Source: Flavihumibacter sp. (GTDB lineage Bacteria > Bacteroidota > Bacteroidia > Chitinophagales > Chitinophagaceae). Taken from it: a DNA stretch of 5,906 nucleotides. Each line of letters opens with the position of its first letter. Position 1 is the first letter of the stretch. The notes under the pieces are model-generated. The model was not told where the DNA came from, ran no database searches, and saw only the letters and a list, made by a program, of their open reading frames with translations. Where the stretch lies: the NCBI GenBank assembly GCA_025455285.1, contig JALOMU010000354.1, positions 1-5,906 on the forward strand, in the 5' to 3' direction. Made by a program: the position numbers and the translations under genes. Shown one piece after another: positions 5,248-5,906 of the stretch.

Positions 5248-5906
5248 GAACGTTTTTGTTTTTTATACCACTCCTGAAAACTCTGTTTGGGCGCTTCCGG
5301 CATTTCCCGCTGTTTGAACCAGGGGTTCCAGGATTTATTTTTTACCAGGAAGGGAAGATTTGAAATCACCCATCTGGCAGTCTTTCCTGCAAAACGATAA
5401 ACACCTGGTCGGGCCAGTACCCATGCCATGAGTTTCATGCCCATTTTTTTGGAGGGGTCTGACAAACCTTCTGCGCTGATTACCTGTCTCCATTTCCAAA
5501 GTTGTTCGTGAATATTGATTTTAACCGGACAAACATTCGAACAGGAGCCACAAAGCGTGGAGGCAAATGGCAAATCAGCATTTGCCTTCATATCCAGGTT
5601 AGGATTCAAAATAGAACCAATTGGTCCGGCAACTGCGGTATGATAACTATGTCCCCCGCTACGTCTGTAAACCGGGCAGGTATTAAAGCAGGCAGCACAA
5701 CGGATACACTTTAACGAATTACGAAAATCCTCCCTGCCTAACTGTCTTGATCTGCCATTATCAACGAGCACAATATGAATTTCCTTACCGCGTGCCGGCC
5801 GGTGAAAATGACTGGTATACGTAGTGATAGGTTGCCCGGTGGCACTTCTTGCAAGCAATCGGGTAAATACACCCAGGTGTTCAGCTTTGGGAATGATTTT
5901 TTCAAA
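5244..5906 (-). CDS. lutB: Lactate utilisation iron-sulphur protein B, 5' end (N-terminus) cut by window edge
   Basis: This is the iron-sulphur subunit of the LutABC L-lactate oxidation complex. The frame is open to the right edge (220 residues visible, beginning FEKIIPKAEHLGVFTRLLAR). Full LutB is about 460-480 residues, so the N-terminal LUD half lies outside and the TTG at 5858 is not the start. Visible here are two 4Fe-4S motifs. The first is CIRCAACFNTCPVYRRSGG (cysteines at window residues 67, 70, 73, 77; CxxCxxCxxxCP). The second is LCGSCSNVCPVKINI (cysteines 119, 122, 126). The cluster arrangement is typical of LutB. The C-terminal region has WVLARPGVYRFAGK and a basic tail ending EWYKKQKRS, matching the LutB C-terminal domain. 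The stop TGA (5244-5246) overlaps the lutC ATG. lutA, encoding the other iron-sulphur subunit, is expected further upstream (above 5906). Confidence 0.94.
   Translation of the reverse strand, partial: FEKIIPKAEHLGVFTRLLARSATGQPITTYTSHFHRPARGKEIHIVLVDNGRSRQLGREDFRNSLKCIRCAACFNTCPVYRRSGGHSYHTAVAGPIGSILNPNLDMKANADLPFASTLCGSCSNVCPVKINIHEQLWKWRQVISAEGLSDPSKKMGMKLMAWVLARPGVYRFAGKTARWVISNLPFLVKNKSWNPWFKQREMPEAPKQSFQEWYKKQKRS

Noticed and set aside
5502..5714. 70-codon plus-strand frame opposite lutB
   Set aside because: It is antisense to the two iron-sulphur motifs of LutB and lacks independent support.
5856..5858. TTG at 5858 as the lutB start
   Set aside because: The frame stays open to the window edge with LutB-like sequence upstream, and the family is about twice the visible length, so the gene is truncated by the window.

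Overview
The window looks like a chromosomal segment of a Bacteroidota bacterium, most likely from the Chitinophagaceae or a related group. The reasons are lipoproteins carrying tandem fasciclin (FAS1) domains, a LytS-type kinase paired with a LytTR response regulator, an Asp-rich tract directly after a lipobox cysteine, a short compact LutC, TAnnTTTG promoter-like boxes and few clear Shine-Dalgarno sequences. The genus is inference only.

Layout: from 1 to 3763 every gene is on the minus strand. In transcription order these are two tandem-FAS1 lipoprotein genes (3763 to 2723 and 2726 to 1785, joined by an ATGA stop/start overlap), a 13-bp hairpin that looks like their terminator (1717-1748), and then a LytS-like histidine kinase gene (1697 to 678) and its LytTR response regulator gene (648 running off the left edge). 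A gap of about 130 bp (3764-3899) holding a perfect 11-bp inverted repeat separates the FAS1 genes from a divergent, membrane-anchored M90/MtfA-type zinc peptidase gene (3900-4691, plus strand). That gene converges on, and overlaps by 44 bp, the end of a minus-strand lactate-utilisation operon of lutB (partial, running off the right edge) and lutC, which are also coupled by an ATGA overlap. A lutA gene is expected just beyond the right edge.

How the genes work together: the FAS1 lipoproteins are probably envelope-bound adhesion or matrix proteins. One carries a plausible surface-export tract and the other does not. The kinase/regulator pair is a complete local two-component system directly downstream of them, separated by the hairpin and by a possible promoter of its own. 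LutB and LutC belong to the iron-sulphur L-lactate oxidation complex. No functional link between MtfA and the other genes can be shown from the sequence.

All gene families here are known and I see no clearly new multi-gene system, CRISPR array, tRNA, rRNA or insertion sequence. The points worth a second look are small-scale: a perfect 21-bp tandem duplication across the kinase stop codon, a hairpin that may serve both as a 3' terminator and as part of a 5' leader, a possible leaderless mtfA promoter overlapped by a palindrome, an abnormal read-through C-terminus on the first FAS1 protein, and the antisense overlap of mtfA with lutC. No stretch longer than 300 bases lacks a gene.
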